Shown one piece after another: positions 21,689-32,254 of a DNA stretch of 64,000 nucleotides (position 1 is its first letter; every line of letters begins with the position of its first letter). The notes beneath the pieces were generated by a model. That model worked only from the letters and a program-made list of their open reading frames with translations, was not told where the DNA came from and ran no database searches. Where the stretch lies: contig JAKSYS010000098.1 in NCBI GenBank assembly GCA_022925895.1, forward strand, positions 59,281 to 123,280, read 5' to 3'. This DNA is from Fragilaria crotonensis. Its lineage: Eukaryota; Bacillariophyta; Fragilariophyceae; Fragilariales; Fragilariaceae. The position numbers and the translations under genes were made by a program.

Positions 21689-22167
21689 GGTCAAAATCTA
21701 CTTGGTCGACTGGGAGTTAGGATTTTGGTGACGTTGTTGTGCATTGTGCAGCTTCAGTCGCCATAGTATGTTCTTGTCTGTGAGATTAACTGGTTTTCGA
21801 CTGATTTATATTTTTCAACGTCTGATCCCTGCTGAACACGACGGTAGAAATGGTTGAACCGTGCTCGAGGCCTCCGTACCAGTAACCATCGGCAGGCGGC
21901 AGGAAACGCAAGCACCTCGTGCTACTCCGCGAGACCGCGAGTACTAGTAGCGGTAGGAGTAATGAGTACATATACCAACGACGCAACAAATACCTACCAG
22001 GTACCGCTACTTTGGCATGCTAATTCAACATTACGACCTTTACTAACTACCTTTATTCTCCGAGCCATTCTACCAATTGATGCAACCATTGTGATATGCG
22101 AAGCTCGTAATAATCATGGTTGTTTTGCTTGACAAGATGTTATCAGGACGTGTAGTTACTCTTGTGA
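21689..22167. other. Intergenic between QCR9 start and intradiol-like gene end
   Basis: Presumed upstream region of QCR9. It has GTAC-rich words near 21950-22010 and a gctgaacacgac word resembling the piggyBac subterminal repeat near 21830. No gene seen. Confidence 0.4.
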
Positions 22168-23085
22168 TCACTTTTTTGAACTACAACTCAAAGAAATCCA
22201 ACATGGAAGGAGCGCAAACCGAAATGGGTTCCAGAAAGAAGGAGGTTGGTGAACCATAAAATGACGATGGGCAAGAGCTTTCGACTTATCAGGTTGCGAC
22301 CCATCTACTTTTGTCAGATAGATGTTGACATCCAACTCAATCGAGTCGCCCTCGACAACCCACTCTTCGATGGAGTAACTCCTCCCTCGTATCTTCTGAG
22401 TAACATACGCCGGCCCTCGCAAGTCTGGTCCAAAGAAAGATCGTGGCTCGAATTTGCGATCGAGAACAATGGGCAAGTGCACGAGTATATGATGGTGTTC
22501 CGAAGTGAATAGCATGTGAATGGCAGGTGCGCCATACGGCATGAAATCCCATCCTGCAGGACCTAAACCACCCATGATCCCTGTCGAACCAGGAGCCAAC
22601 GTCGTGAATGACGTCCCATCCAGAATGGCTCGGCACACATCGTCCCTCTTCGATATCGACGAGTAGCGCCCATTTGGTTTGGCTTGCCATACTTCAATTT
22701 GAACTCCTTCGGTTTCGACGATGGGCACACAGCAGCATTGTTTCTTCTTCGTCTCTGTGGTTGATGAACACTCGTAGAGTTGAAGGTTTACAGTAACTTT
22801 CGGAGCCTTGCGCTTCGACTTTCTCCCAAACGGCCATGTGGATGCTTTGTAGGTAGATTTCAGATTGGCATCACAGACACTGGTCTTGACGGCTGCTCCG
22901 GGTACATACGCCTGTGCAGAACCGCCGCGTTGATATAAAGAGTTGGATGTGCTGCAACGCGATGGAACTCCGCAAACAGGAGGATGTTGCTGACAAACTC
23001 GGCCTTCTTCGCAAATCGATTCCGCTATGCCAGGCGAGATTAGAACACTGATGAAAGTCACGAAAAGGAGAGATCGACGATTCAT
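22168..23085 (-). CDS. Secreted intradiol ring-cleavage dioxygenase-like protein
   Basis: Single exon, 305 aa, ATG at 23085. Residues 1-22 are a signal peptide (MNRRSLLFVTFISVLISPGIAES). A Cys-rich stretch follows (about 25-45), then a basic segment (FGRKSKRK). From about residue 125 the sequence follows the intradiol dioxygenase fold: VQIEVWQAKPNGRYSSI, CRAILDGTSFTTLAPGS, APAIHMLF, HHHILVHLPIVLD. In the family, iron is held by two Tyr and two His. Here the GxY Tyr in NGRYS is present, but the position of the P-x-Y tyrosine is Ser/Thr (APGSTG) and the usual HIH reads AIH, so the canonical site looks incomplete unless the nearby HHH substitutes. It may be a non-catalytic or differently liganded extracellular member. 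Alignment is by eye. Confidence 0.5.
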   Translation of the reverse strand: MNRRSLLFVTFISVLISPGIAESICEEGRVCQQHPPVCGVPSRCSTSNSLYQRGGSAQAYVPGAAVKTSVCDANLKSTYKASTWPFGRKSKRKAPKVTVNLQLYECSSTTETKKKQCCCVPIVETEGVQIEVWQAKPNGRYSSISKRDDVCRAILDGTSFTTLAPGSTGIMGGLGPAGWDFMPYGAPAIHMLFTSEHHHILVHLPIVLDRKFEPRSFFGPDLRGPAYVTQKIRGRSYSIEEWVVEGDSIELDVNIYLTKVDGSQPDKSKALAHRHFMVHQPPSFWNPFRFALLPCWISLSCSSKK

Positions 23086-23793
23086 GATTGAACTACAAAG
23101 GACTCGAGAAGGAAAGGATGATGAGTAAGCGGGAAGGTGCGATTGGTTTTGGCAACAATGTCGTCATCGTCGATTGACAGAACAATGCTTCTCTCGTGGT
23201 GTTGCCTTCATACAGTACAGGTACAACGTAGTACTGGAGTACATCTGGCACAGTACGACAAAAAATGACGAAAAGTATAGAACGTACCGGTATGCTGGTA
23301 CCAGGTACTGTATGTGTTTTGCTGTTGGTCGTGGTGATTACTGCTAGTAGTAGGTGCTAGTAGAGGTATGTCATAGGTATGAACATACAGGTATGATATA
23401 GTGTAGATAGTAGATAGTACTGTACATACAGGAGAAAGCACAAATCTCAACTCCCCAATCCCCAGAGCCCAGAAACGTAAATGTACAAGTATTGTGATCA
23501 AGTTCCAGGCGTTTGTATCATACCTGGTATTCTACACTTTTTGTGTTCCAAGTTCCAAGCGAAAAAAAGGAGAACTCGGAAATATACTTTTATCTCGTAT
23601 CCTGAAAATAATTCACCGATTACGACATTTTCGATAGAAATCCAACTACCACCGGTAGGTGGCTCAAACCGAGTGGCAATACGGAGGGAATGCTGGGAAG
23701 ATCTTGTTGGTCGACGGAAACAGACCATATCCGAGCCGAACCATCAACCGAATCATCACAATATTGTTCCCTACCTCCTCCGACGCCATCACG
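23086..23793. promoter_or_regulatory. Divergent intergenic region, GTAC-rich
   Basis: 708 bp between two head-to-head genes, so it should hold both promoters. 23210-23440 is dense in gtac, agtact and ggtacc words. No TATA box or known factor site can be assigned. Confidence 0.4.
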
Positions 23794-24995
23794 ATGACAG
23801 CAACAGCATCGAAGGTCACATGCCTCCTCACCGTGAGCCTATTTTGTGCTTGCGTGGCTTTCACACCATTAATGCACTCTCGGCGAATAGCAGGAAGCAC
23901 AAAGACATTCGTTGGCGACGACCCATTCGATGGATGGGACGACACTCGCAAAGCCAATTTTTTTGAGATGACACTTCGAGATTTGCAAATCGAAGGCGTT
24001 CCACTTTTGGGGTGCGATGCCGATCAAGTGCACACTCTGCAGGCCGCCTTATGGACGACTATGGCAGAACTCGTTGATCAAGATGAAGCCGGGAAAGCGT
24101 GTCTTATTTTGGAACAGATTCCAATTCCTGCGTTGCAAGCGTTCGTCGACGACTTCTTGATTCTCAGGAACCAATTTGATCAAATGAAGAATCTTCCCGA
24201 ACTTAATCGATTGACAGCATCACTGGTAGGCAAAGGTCTCGGTCCAGCGATTCTTCTGGAAGCGACAGCCAAAACAGAGGAAACCCCGACACCCAAATTT
24301 TCTCAAGATGATGAATACAAGTGTTCGGCGGCCATGAAGATGTTCATGAACCGAGTTATTATTGGCGATGCTAACGATCCCGCATCAATTGGTTTGGGTG
24401 ATGAAGGAAGCGCCAATCCAATCATCTATCGTTCGTCATTCTCTACCAATGTTTGCGCGGCTCTCGCAACGTTTTGGAATTGCATCTGTGAAATGCAACT
24501 TTCTTCGGATGCTGGGACCATTTGCCTCATGATGCCATCGATTGCAACCGCCTCCCACGATCGCTTTACAGCTGTCGCTCAACTTCTGAGTCGGTCGCTA
24601 TGTCTTTATCAAGGAGATGCAGTCTTTCATTGGTGCACATTCATCCAGAGTACGATCGGTCCAAAATTGAACCATTGGACAAACCTGCCTTTGGTCACTT
24701 GCCACCCCTCGGTTGGTTACGACCCATGTTGAAAGCGAATGGCGATTTTTTTGACCTCAACGATGACGCTCTCATGAGTACGAATTATCAACGTCGGTCT
24801 CCCGTGACGGCCGTCAACATCGTTCGAAACTCGTTGCTAGCCGACCCCAAGATTGTCACGATAGAGTTAGAGTCCGGCATGATGACCCAAGCGAGTGGGT
24901 TGGAGGTCTACTGTCCCAATGCATTGGCACTGGCTGATACTGAAGAGAGTGTTTTGAAAGAGGCGCATCAAGCTGAAATAGCTATCCTGTCATAG
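23794..24995 (+). CDS. Plastid-targeted DUF1415 family protein (one frameshift)
   Basis: ATG at 23794; the upstream open frame lacks targeting features. The protein starts with a signal peptide, then CVAF|TPLMHSRR, a plastid-type cleavage context. The C-terminal half follows DUF1415: FMNRVIIGDANDP, then TICLMMPS…HDRFTAVAQLL, VHIHPEYDRS (family: FHP-Y) and NYQRRSPVTAVNIVR (family: N--NRSPYP--HLLR). The frame is lost at about 24631 and resumes one frame over (VHIHPEYDRSKIEPLDKP) to the stop at 24995. No intron signals fit and the match is continuous, so a one-base deletion is the simplest reading; in the window's context an assembly error is likely. The function of DUF1415 is unknown. Total about 400 aa. 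Confidence 0.6.
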
Positions 24996-25039
24996 GCGAT
25001 GGAAACTACTGCACTTCGCAGACTACAGATGCATCGCTA

Positions 25040-26786
25040 TTATTTCATACGAATTTTTCCTGCCTTCAGGCTCTTCATATCCTGTCGCTGACCGCGCCCT
25101 CGATTCCTGTTATTTTCGTCTCGATTGTTTGGCCTGGGAACTCCGCCATTTCCTTTGGGCACGTATCCATAGGGTGAGACAATCGGATTTGGATAGTCTG
25201 CGCCTAGGCGAACACCGTATTCCATCTGCTGGAATTGTGTCATTTTCCATGGCTCGTGAATCAGGTCTGTAGGCACATTCTTGAGTTCTGGTATCCACAG
25301 ACGAACGTAGTCACCATTCTGGTCGTAGTCTTTGCTCTGTTTAATAATGTTGAATTTGTTCAATCTCCCGCCTGTCATGGCTGCTCCGCTACACCAATTT
25401 CCCCAATTTGAATGAACGTCATAATCGAGTAAGACAGTTTCAAAATAATCAGCACCATGTCTCCAATCAGTATTCATATCATGCGCCAAGAAAGAGCAGA
25501 CATTTTGGCGTCCACGATTGCTCATAAAGCCAGTTTCGGCGAGCTCACGCATGTTGGCGTCCACAAGAGGGAATCCTGTGCGTCCTTCCTTCCAGGCAGC
25601 AACATGGCGTGGGTCATACCCCCCAGCGCTTGTCTGAGTCAATTGTACCACCCGCGAAGAAAATCTTGTTCCTGTGTTTGAGAGCAAAGAATTTGAAATA
25701 ATCCCTCCACAGAAGTTCAAAAACTACCCAGTACGTGCTCTTGTTTTCGACTCGTTCTTCTTCGTACTTTTTACACTCCCGAGCAACATGACGAGGGGAC
25801 AAACATCCATGAGCGAGCCAAGGAGCGAATTTCGTCGAGTAGTCTCCACCGATCATGCCATTCCGAGTATCGAAGTAGATTTTAAGTAAATCTTTGTCCC
25901 ATAAGTAGTTTTGAACACGAGCGAGGGCTGCAGATTCACCACCTTTGAAGTCCAAGACACTTCGTGCGTCAACCTTCTCAGAGAATTTGACTTGGTCGTC
26001 TGTGTACCCGAGCTCTTGCAATGTGGGCATGTATGTCCACGAACATTTTGTCATCCCATCGATCTCGATATTGGCAATAGCCAAATCACCTTTGTTGGGA
26101 ACTGGGAGCGGTAGGCCAATCTTGCAAGTCTTTTCCACCTTGTTTCGAAATGGAGTAAAGGTGTCTGGGATGCCGTGGGGCCCATCTTTGAAGGGGAGGT
26201 CTTCCAGGTTGTACATGGTCGATCCCCATATGGTTTCGAGAGAACCTTTCGGGTGGTGTAACGACAACGCTGCTCTAATAGCTTTGTCAACCGACAATTC
26301 TTCCGAGCAAACTTCTTCTTGGCAAATCACGCGGGGTGTGAGTTCCTTCCTTCCATCCACCTTTGTCATGATGTTCAATAAAACATCTTCTGGTTTGCCG
26401 TGCGCGACAATCAGCCCGGATCCTCGTTGCTCAAGCTGCTGCCGTAAATCGATAACACTTTCAAGGATAAACATGGCGCGCTTCGGCCCACACTTGAGAC
26501 TTCCAAAGGAGGATCGAGCATCATCTCCAAAAATTCGCGAGTCGAAACAAAAGATGGGCACAATTCCAGATTTTCCATCCTGCTTCGCCATGGCACAAGT
26601 CTTGGATAACGCTGGATTGTCGTGAAGACGAAGATCCATCAAACGGAACCATTGAAAGTAGATATTCTTCCCACCCGCTGAGTTTGTCGATATGCTGTAA
26701 ACTGGCTTGGCCGCGTTCGAGAGGCCTTGACTCATTCTTGCCATCATGGACAGAAGTGCCAACCGAAACAAATGAGTGAAATGCAT
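25040..26786 (-). CDS. CRY-DASH: Cryptochrome DASH / photolyase family protein (one homopolymer frameshift)
   Basis: ATG at 26786; 1747 bp, one base more than a multiple of three. After a short hydrophobic leader comes the photolyase domain (NIYFQWFRLMDLRLHDNPAL, IFCFDSRIFG). The FAD-binding half has GGESAALARVQNYLW, GGDYSTKFAPWLAHGCLSPR, FELLWRDYFKFFALKH and, after the break, WKEGRTGFPLVDANMREL, TGFMSNRGRQNVCSFL and DYDVHSNWGNWCS, all diagnostic of CRY-DASH. The frame breaks in a run of six C on + (25619-25624). With five the protein reads RWGYDP straight through, giving 581 aa. The C-terminus has a Gly/Arg/Asn-rich tail (RDENNRNRGRGQRQ) as in several DASH proteins. Such proteins bind FAD and a folate antenna, repair CPD in single-stranded DNA and/or sense blue light. 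The organelle is not clear from the leader. Confidence 0.85.
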
Positions 26787-27277
26787 ATCTTGTATTGATA
26801 ACGTCGTCTAATCTCTAATCCATCAGAGGGGATGTGATATTTTTGAGTCAGTATTCCTGGAGTACGTACATAGACAAGAGTCAGCAGATCAGCAGTACCT
26901 ATCATGGTTGACGTCAGATTGTGAGACATCTCAACACTTTTTTTGTATGAAAGGACGGATTGGATTGTCTCCCCCAACTCCCAAACGATGCGCGCAAGCC
27001 GGACCTATGCATACTGTCACAGGTCAGAATGAAGCACAGTATGCAGTACAAGTGCTCGCATGCAGTATGAAGGGTGTTGCCAGGTACTGTAGAATCTTGT
27101 ACAGTACTCCCAGTAGCAGTTTTTAGCACATGGGATTTGGCTTCGTGATGTCGAACGGCCTCTCAGTACTTTGGTATACAACACTAGACTGCTACTGTAC
27201 CTTGCTTGCAATTGACCAACTGCGTTCGACATGCTTAACAGGTTTGTTGTCAAAGCCAATCAACGAGTAAGACAGCC
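26787..27277. promoter_or_regulatory. Divergent intergenic region CRY-DASH / CDK11
   Basis: 491 bp between head-to-head genes. 26860-27130 is rich in agtac, gtact and cagtactc words. No specific motif assigned. Confidence 0.4.
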
Positions 27278-28390
27278 ATGAAGCGAGACAGATGGGAATC
27301 ATCCTCTGAAGATGAAGAGGAGCCGGCTTCTAGGGCCTCCCAAGACGCCCCTGAATCAGAAATGAGGAAAAAGGACGATGATATGCACGTTCGTTTTAAA
27401 ACTCACAATCCACTTCTAACCGGGTGTCGGTCCGTTTACGATAGCTACGAACGGTTGGATCGAATATCAGAAGGAGCATACGGTGTCGTTTGGAGGGCAA
27501 AGGATTTGGCCACAAACGAAGTTGTGGCGCTTAAGCAAATTAAATTCGACGCGGATATGACCAAGGAAGGCTTTCCAGTTTCGGCGCTGCGAGAGATTAG
27601 CGTCCTGCTTGCTTTGAGTCATGAGTGTGTTGTGACAGTCCGAGAGATGGTGGTTGGCTCGGCCTTAGACAAAGTATTCATGGTCATGGAGCTAATGGAA
27701 ATGGATCTTAAGGATGCTATTGAAAAGATGGGCAATGATCCGTTTTCCCAGGGCGAACTCAAGGGGATGATCTTTCAAGTTCTTTTGGGTATGCAGCATA
27801 TCCACAACAAATGGCTACTTCATCGGGATATGAAGACAAGCAATATTCTCGTTCATAAATCTGGTCGAATTGCTTTGGCAGACTTTGGTCTCGCCAGAAA
27901 GTATCAGCATCCACTCAAGCCGTTGACACAAATGGTGATCACGCTTTGGTACAGGCCACCCGAGTTGCTCTTCGGCGAAACAGTATATGGTCCCGCAGTC
28001 GATATATGGAGTGTGGGTTGCATCCTTGGAGAGCTCATAACTAAGGATGCAATCATGCAAGGACAAGGGGAGCTCGACCAAATTGACAAAATCTTCAAAC
28101 TTGTCGGAACTCCCAACAAAAGCAACTGGGCCGATTTCGACAACCTTCCAAATGCGGGCATTTTACGCTGGAAGTCGCTAAGCGACGAATCTGAACTAGC
28201 TCGAAAATTTCCCGTAAACTCACCAGTGGGAGGGCAAACATTTCTAGACGCCAACGGGTTTGATTTGCTGACAAAGCTACTCACACTTGATCCTAAGAAA
28301 CGCATCTCTGCAAACGACGCTGTGCAACATAAGTATTTTATCGAAGGCGTGTCGAAGACAACTCCTAGCTTTAATTTTGATCACAGATGA
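27278..28390 (+). CDS. CDK11: CDK11 (PITSLRE)-type cyclin-dependent kinase
   Basis: Intact, single exon, 370 aa, ATG at 27278. A short acidic Ser-rich N-terminus (RWESSSEDEEEP) precedes CRSVYDSYERLDRI, the CDK11 entry sequence. Kinase landmarks are: glycine loop ISEGAYGVV (64-69, Ser in place of the first Gly), VALK Lys86, helix PVSALRE at 100-106 (PITSLRE in animals), TVREMVVGS typical of CDK11, HRDMKTSN (Asp184), DFGLAR (202), activation-loop Thr217 in LTQMVITLWYRPPE, and DIWSVGCILGEL. CDK11 kinases with cyclin L act on transcription and pre-mRNA splicing in the nucleus. Animal CDK11 has a long N-terminal extension, which is short here. The 3' end overlaps the convergent PPR gene by 20 bp. 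One of the few unbroken long genes here. Confidence 0.9.
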   Translation: MKRDRWESSSEDEEEPASRASQDAPESEMRKKDDDMHVRFKTHNPLLTGCRSVYDSYERLDRISEGAYGVVWRAKDLATNEVVALKQIKFDADMTKEGFPVSALREISVLLALSHECVVTVREMVVGSALDKVFMVMELMEMDLKDAIEKMGNDPFSQGELKGMIFQVLLGMQHIHNKWLLHRDMKTSNILVHKSGRIALADFGLARKYQHPLKPLTQMVITLWYRPPELLFGETVYGPAVDIWSVGCILGELITKDAIMQGQGELDQIDKIFKLVGTPNKSNWADFDNLPNAGILRWKSLSDESELARKFPVNSPVGGQTFLDANGFDLLTKLLTLDPKKRISANDAVQHKYFIEGVSKTTPSFNFDHR

Positions 28391-30538
28391 CAGTTGCTAC
28401 TCTAGCCGCGATGATGCCTTGCATTCGGTGCTTTACTTGGCTGCCCGCTACGGCGGTCCACATTCCGAAACCGAGGATGGTTGGGCACTCCCTTGACCAC
28501 GCGGGTGGCAAGTTGTCGACAGAAGGTAAAGACTTCGCAAGCTGCTTGTCTCGGAAAAGGCGAGCCAACAACTCAGAATCGGGTGTGGCAATTCTTAGTT
28601 CCTTAATGACCAGACTAGAGACTTGACCCGCAGCGCAAGCGTCATCAAAGACTCTTTCCACCATCTGTCTGCGTTCCGTGGAGATGCGATCTGTATGAGT
28701 ATTCACAACCTTGAGCATGCAAGAGAAGAATACATAATCAGGATGTAGGTCGAGACCAAAGGCGTCTGTCAAAATCGCATCGTAAATGTCTAATGCGATT
28801 CTGTACGCTTCTTCCGCGTCGTCGGTAGCGCTGGGATCAGTGTGAGCCACAGCATTCAAGATGGTTGTGAAGGCTACCATGTTCGGTTTCGTCGACATGT
28901 CACCAGCCTCGTATTTGGACATCATCTCCGACAGTATCCTCTTCGCCTGCTGAGCTTTATCAGCATTTTGACTTTTAGCCCACGCGCTCATGACTGTGCA
29001 ATAAGACACGAGATCCGGTTTGCAATGACTATCTAGGTCGCCCGTGTCAATCAACTTGTTGATCAGGTTCAGCAGTTCCTCAGCCGTGCCGGGGTTTCCT
29101 GATCTGGCCAAGGCTTTCAGAGTGACATTCACACTGTGCGCGTCCGGCTTCAGAAACGGCGATTCTACCATGAGTTGGAAGAGTTCTTGCGCACGAGGGG
29201 CTGCCTCGCTCACATCCGCTCTAGCCCAGGCGCTGATTGCAACATTCAATGCAATAGTCAATTGCGTCTTCCAGTAGGCTTCGATTTCCTCTTGGTCAGC
29301 GCCATCGGAAACCTCAGGAATGCACAAGTCAGCATGCTTCTCGAATAACACCATCGCAAGCTCTTCTGCTCTTAAAGCTGCTTCATAGCGTTCCTTGGGA
29401 CTAGTGTACCTATTTGTTTCATTTGCGAGCCCGAAAATTACCGTGTTAAAGGCGTGGGCGCTGACCTTGCTGCCGGCGTCGAGTTGTTCAAACAATAAGT
29501 TCCATGCTCGTTCGCTTGCATTCTTGACTTTACTATTCACAATCGCAAGGATGACTGTCGAAAACAATCGTGAATCGGGAGTCAAAATTTGATGAAAGTT
29601 CTCTGACGGGTTTTGCAAATCGTACGATTTGCAAACTTTGTTTCATACGCCTGCTTCTCCTCTTGATGAATAGCTTTGACGCGCATCAAGATTCTCTCAG
29701 CGTGATCGGCAGCTCCAGTGAGACGAGTGTTACCATGCGCTTTTAATAGATGCGTAAAGGTCTTATTGTTTGGTTTCGTTGGGCATCCGCGAGTCTTGAA
29801 GTTGCGAATCATTTCGTCCACAAGGTTGTCCGCCGTTAAGGCAGCATGAATATCGCGTTCGGCAGCTCGCGCCAGCCCAATCAGTATGGTGTTGTACGTT
29901 TCAGTGGTAGGCGCGCAAGAAGATTCAGAAGACGATTCAACATCTCCATCGGATGATTCGAAATGGTCGAGATCGTATTGATGTTCCGTCTCCATCAGAC
30001 GCAATAACTCAATCATTTTTGCTGGTGACGTGGCGTCAGCCTTGCGAACCCAGCCATAGATAAGGGCTTCAAAAGGTGCACCCGCAATCATCATTCCTTT
30101 TGTCACGCGCTTTTCCAGTAGTATTCGGTTCAAAATGGCTTGCGCTTGTTGCAAGCCGTCCAAGGTACCGAGCTTGCAGGATTCCGTTATCAAATCATGG
30201 GCATATAGATGTACATCGAGGCGGTGAAGATCTCCAGGGGGTGCTTCTAGAAATGCGTTGACGTTTTCATCCAATGAAGATTCGGGGTCAATCCACAGGC
30301 GCTCCTTTTGCGGTGCATTTGAACCCTCATCTTCACCGGAAATGAAGGCACGACCGCCTTTTACAGTCCCTGCATCGTCATACTTTTGTGTATTTCCCGT
30401 GAACACAAGTCTTTGCTGAGAGTGAGAAAAGGCCGGCTGCGATTTCTGATTCCAAACACGAGGACATCTTCTCATAGGTCCATGTTCGACCAATAAACAC
30501 CATCGCCGCAGCGAGGTTTTAGTCTGTGCCGTTAGCAT
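28371..30538 (-). CDS. Pentatricopeptide-repeat protein (one frameshift)
   Basis: Starts at the ATG at 30538; the open frame runs upstream without an ATG. An Arg-rich leader (KTSLRRWCLL…MRRCPRVWNQK) suggests an organellar protein. Repeats of about 35 residues with PPR character include TETYNTILIGLARAAE, NKTFTHLLKAHGN, DSRLFSTVILAIVNSK, SAHAFNTVIFGLA, DAHSVNVTLKALARSGN, KPDLVSYCTVMSAWAKSQ and KPNMVAFTTILNAVAHTD. Two open frames meet at 29612-29635, which is a perfect 24-bp palindrome; the shift of one base lies there. PPR proteins bind organellar RNA. Spacing is irregular, with inserted acidic stretches, as in other diatom PPR proteins. The 3' end overlaps the CDK11 stop (28371-28390). About 720 aa if joined. 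Confidence 0.7.
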
Positions 30539-32254
30539 GTCGTCAAAGAAATGTGAAATGACGGGGAAAATTATGTGGGATCTGTGGGTCACAGCTCACA
30601 GCAAGTATCGTAGTTTTGGACGGTTCACGGGATCCAGAGCCAACCTGCAGACGTGAGTTCTTGCTCGGTCTGACACACAGACAGAGTACAGTGCACCGTA
30701 TGGAATGCTACTGTCGTAATCGAGTATACGCCAATACTACCACCCAAATACTGGAGTGTTCCGAAGTCCAACACTCCAAGCCACAAGCATACTACACACC
30801 AATACACGAACACTCCGGAGTATAAAGGAGTGTTCATACAACAAGACGTCAGATAATTGTAAGTTCAGTTGTCTTTTCCCGGAGTGCTGTCCGCCATACA
30901 AGATAACTGGGTTTGAAGTGTCCAAGTTCTAAACTCCCAATTTTCAACTAGTCAATCAAATGTGAGTATCACTGATGTTCAGCATTTTGTAGCAATATCA
31001 TATGCAACATCACTTGAAAATCACCATGCTTGCTAGTATATCTGAGACAACTCACATGAGAGGCAGGACTGGTGTTATGCAAACAAAATGGAAATAATGG
31101 CTTTTCTTGCTTGGCCTCTATTGTTTGGCAAATGTGGCTGCGGTGGTTGCAGTTGATGCTGTGGGAAACAAAGTTGATAGCTACGCACTGGATGGTACTA
31201 CCTCATCAGACAGTCACAGAAGGAAGAAACTGAGCAGACAAAGTTAGGTTTTGACATAGCATCCCAACTAGAGTTCTTGTTGTTTACAAAAGTTGTGGGA
31301 AGAATTTTCATGTTTCTCCAATTCAACATGTCGGAATGAATAAAACTGCAGCTACTCAATGAGATATGAAACTTTGGTACTTCAACTCGAACAAAATGTT
31401 GCGGCAGACTTGGACATCCAATTCCACCAAACCAGATGAGTCCCACCAAAGGGTCAATCAATGTTGTATGTTGTGTCATGAAGAAACTGGTGATGAGCCC
31501 TTGGAAACTTCAGAACTTGGATCCAAAAGTTATTGTATGGAGTATGGATCCTCCCTGATACACCAATAATGCAATCTCCAACAATCCGGCGTACTGAGTT
31601 CTATATACCGGAGTACTGTAGACTCGTGCTGTACCGATCTACAGGGTACTTGTGCAATGTAAATACCGTCCACAGATATCCGAAGTTAACTCGTTTTGTG
31701 GGGGTGTTGTGCTGTTTTGCTCGGTGCTTGGTCGAGATTCCAGACTCAAGACTTAGCGGTGAGGTAGTATGGTATATGGTAGATGGTGTGTGTGCAGCGT
31801 GATGCGTGAAGTATGATACTCGGAGTACAAGTATTCATACAGTACTACGAACCCGTAGAACAGATCACGTGATGATGTGATATCTGATTCAGTATGTCGT
31901 ACGAAAGGGCAGACCTTTGGTCGTGAAGACAAACCAATTCACTAGTACTTGTAGAGTATGCGTATGCGACACCGTAAGTTGCGTCCTCGGACACACGGAG
32001 TACGAGAGAAGGGTAAATGGGGTGGCATTGAGGCACATGTCCACGTCGGATGGCTCGAATCCCGAGGAACACGTAATCCGAATACGCATAGATGTGTAAA
32101 CGTACAACAGTATGTATTATTGACGTGTGTCATAAGTCTCAGAGGTGAGTCTGGAGGCAGAGGTTCACTGTGGCACGCCGAGTAGTCTTAATGAGTGACC
32201 GTCACACTCTCCGAAGGCGTTACACTTTCGATCGACAACAACCGACACACCAAC
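30539..32254. promoter_or_regulatory. Intergenic region between divergent PPR and EF-hand genes
   Basis: 1.7 kb with no supported gene. 30720-30840 contains repeated ggagtgttc/cactcc words (ccaacactcc, gaacactccgg). 31590-31660 and 31810-31960 are rich in gtact/agtac words. Short open frames here carry no recognisable domain. Confidence 0.4.

Noticed and set aside
25945-26625. 226-aa open frame on plus across the CRY-DASH gene
   Set aside because: Antisense shadow of a conserved photolyase domain; no domain of its own.
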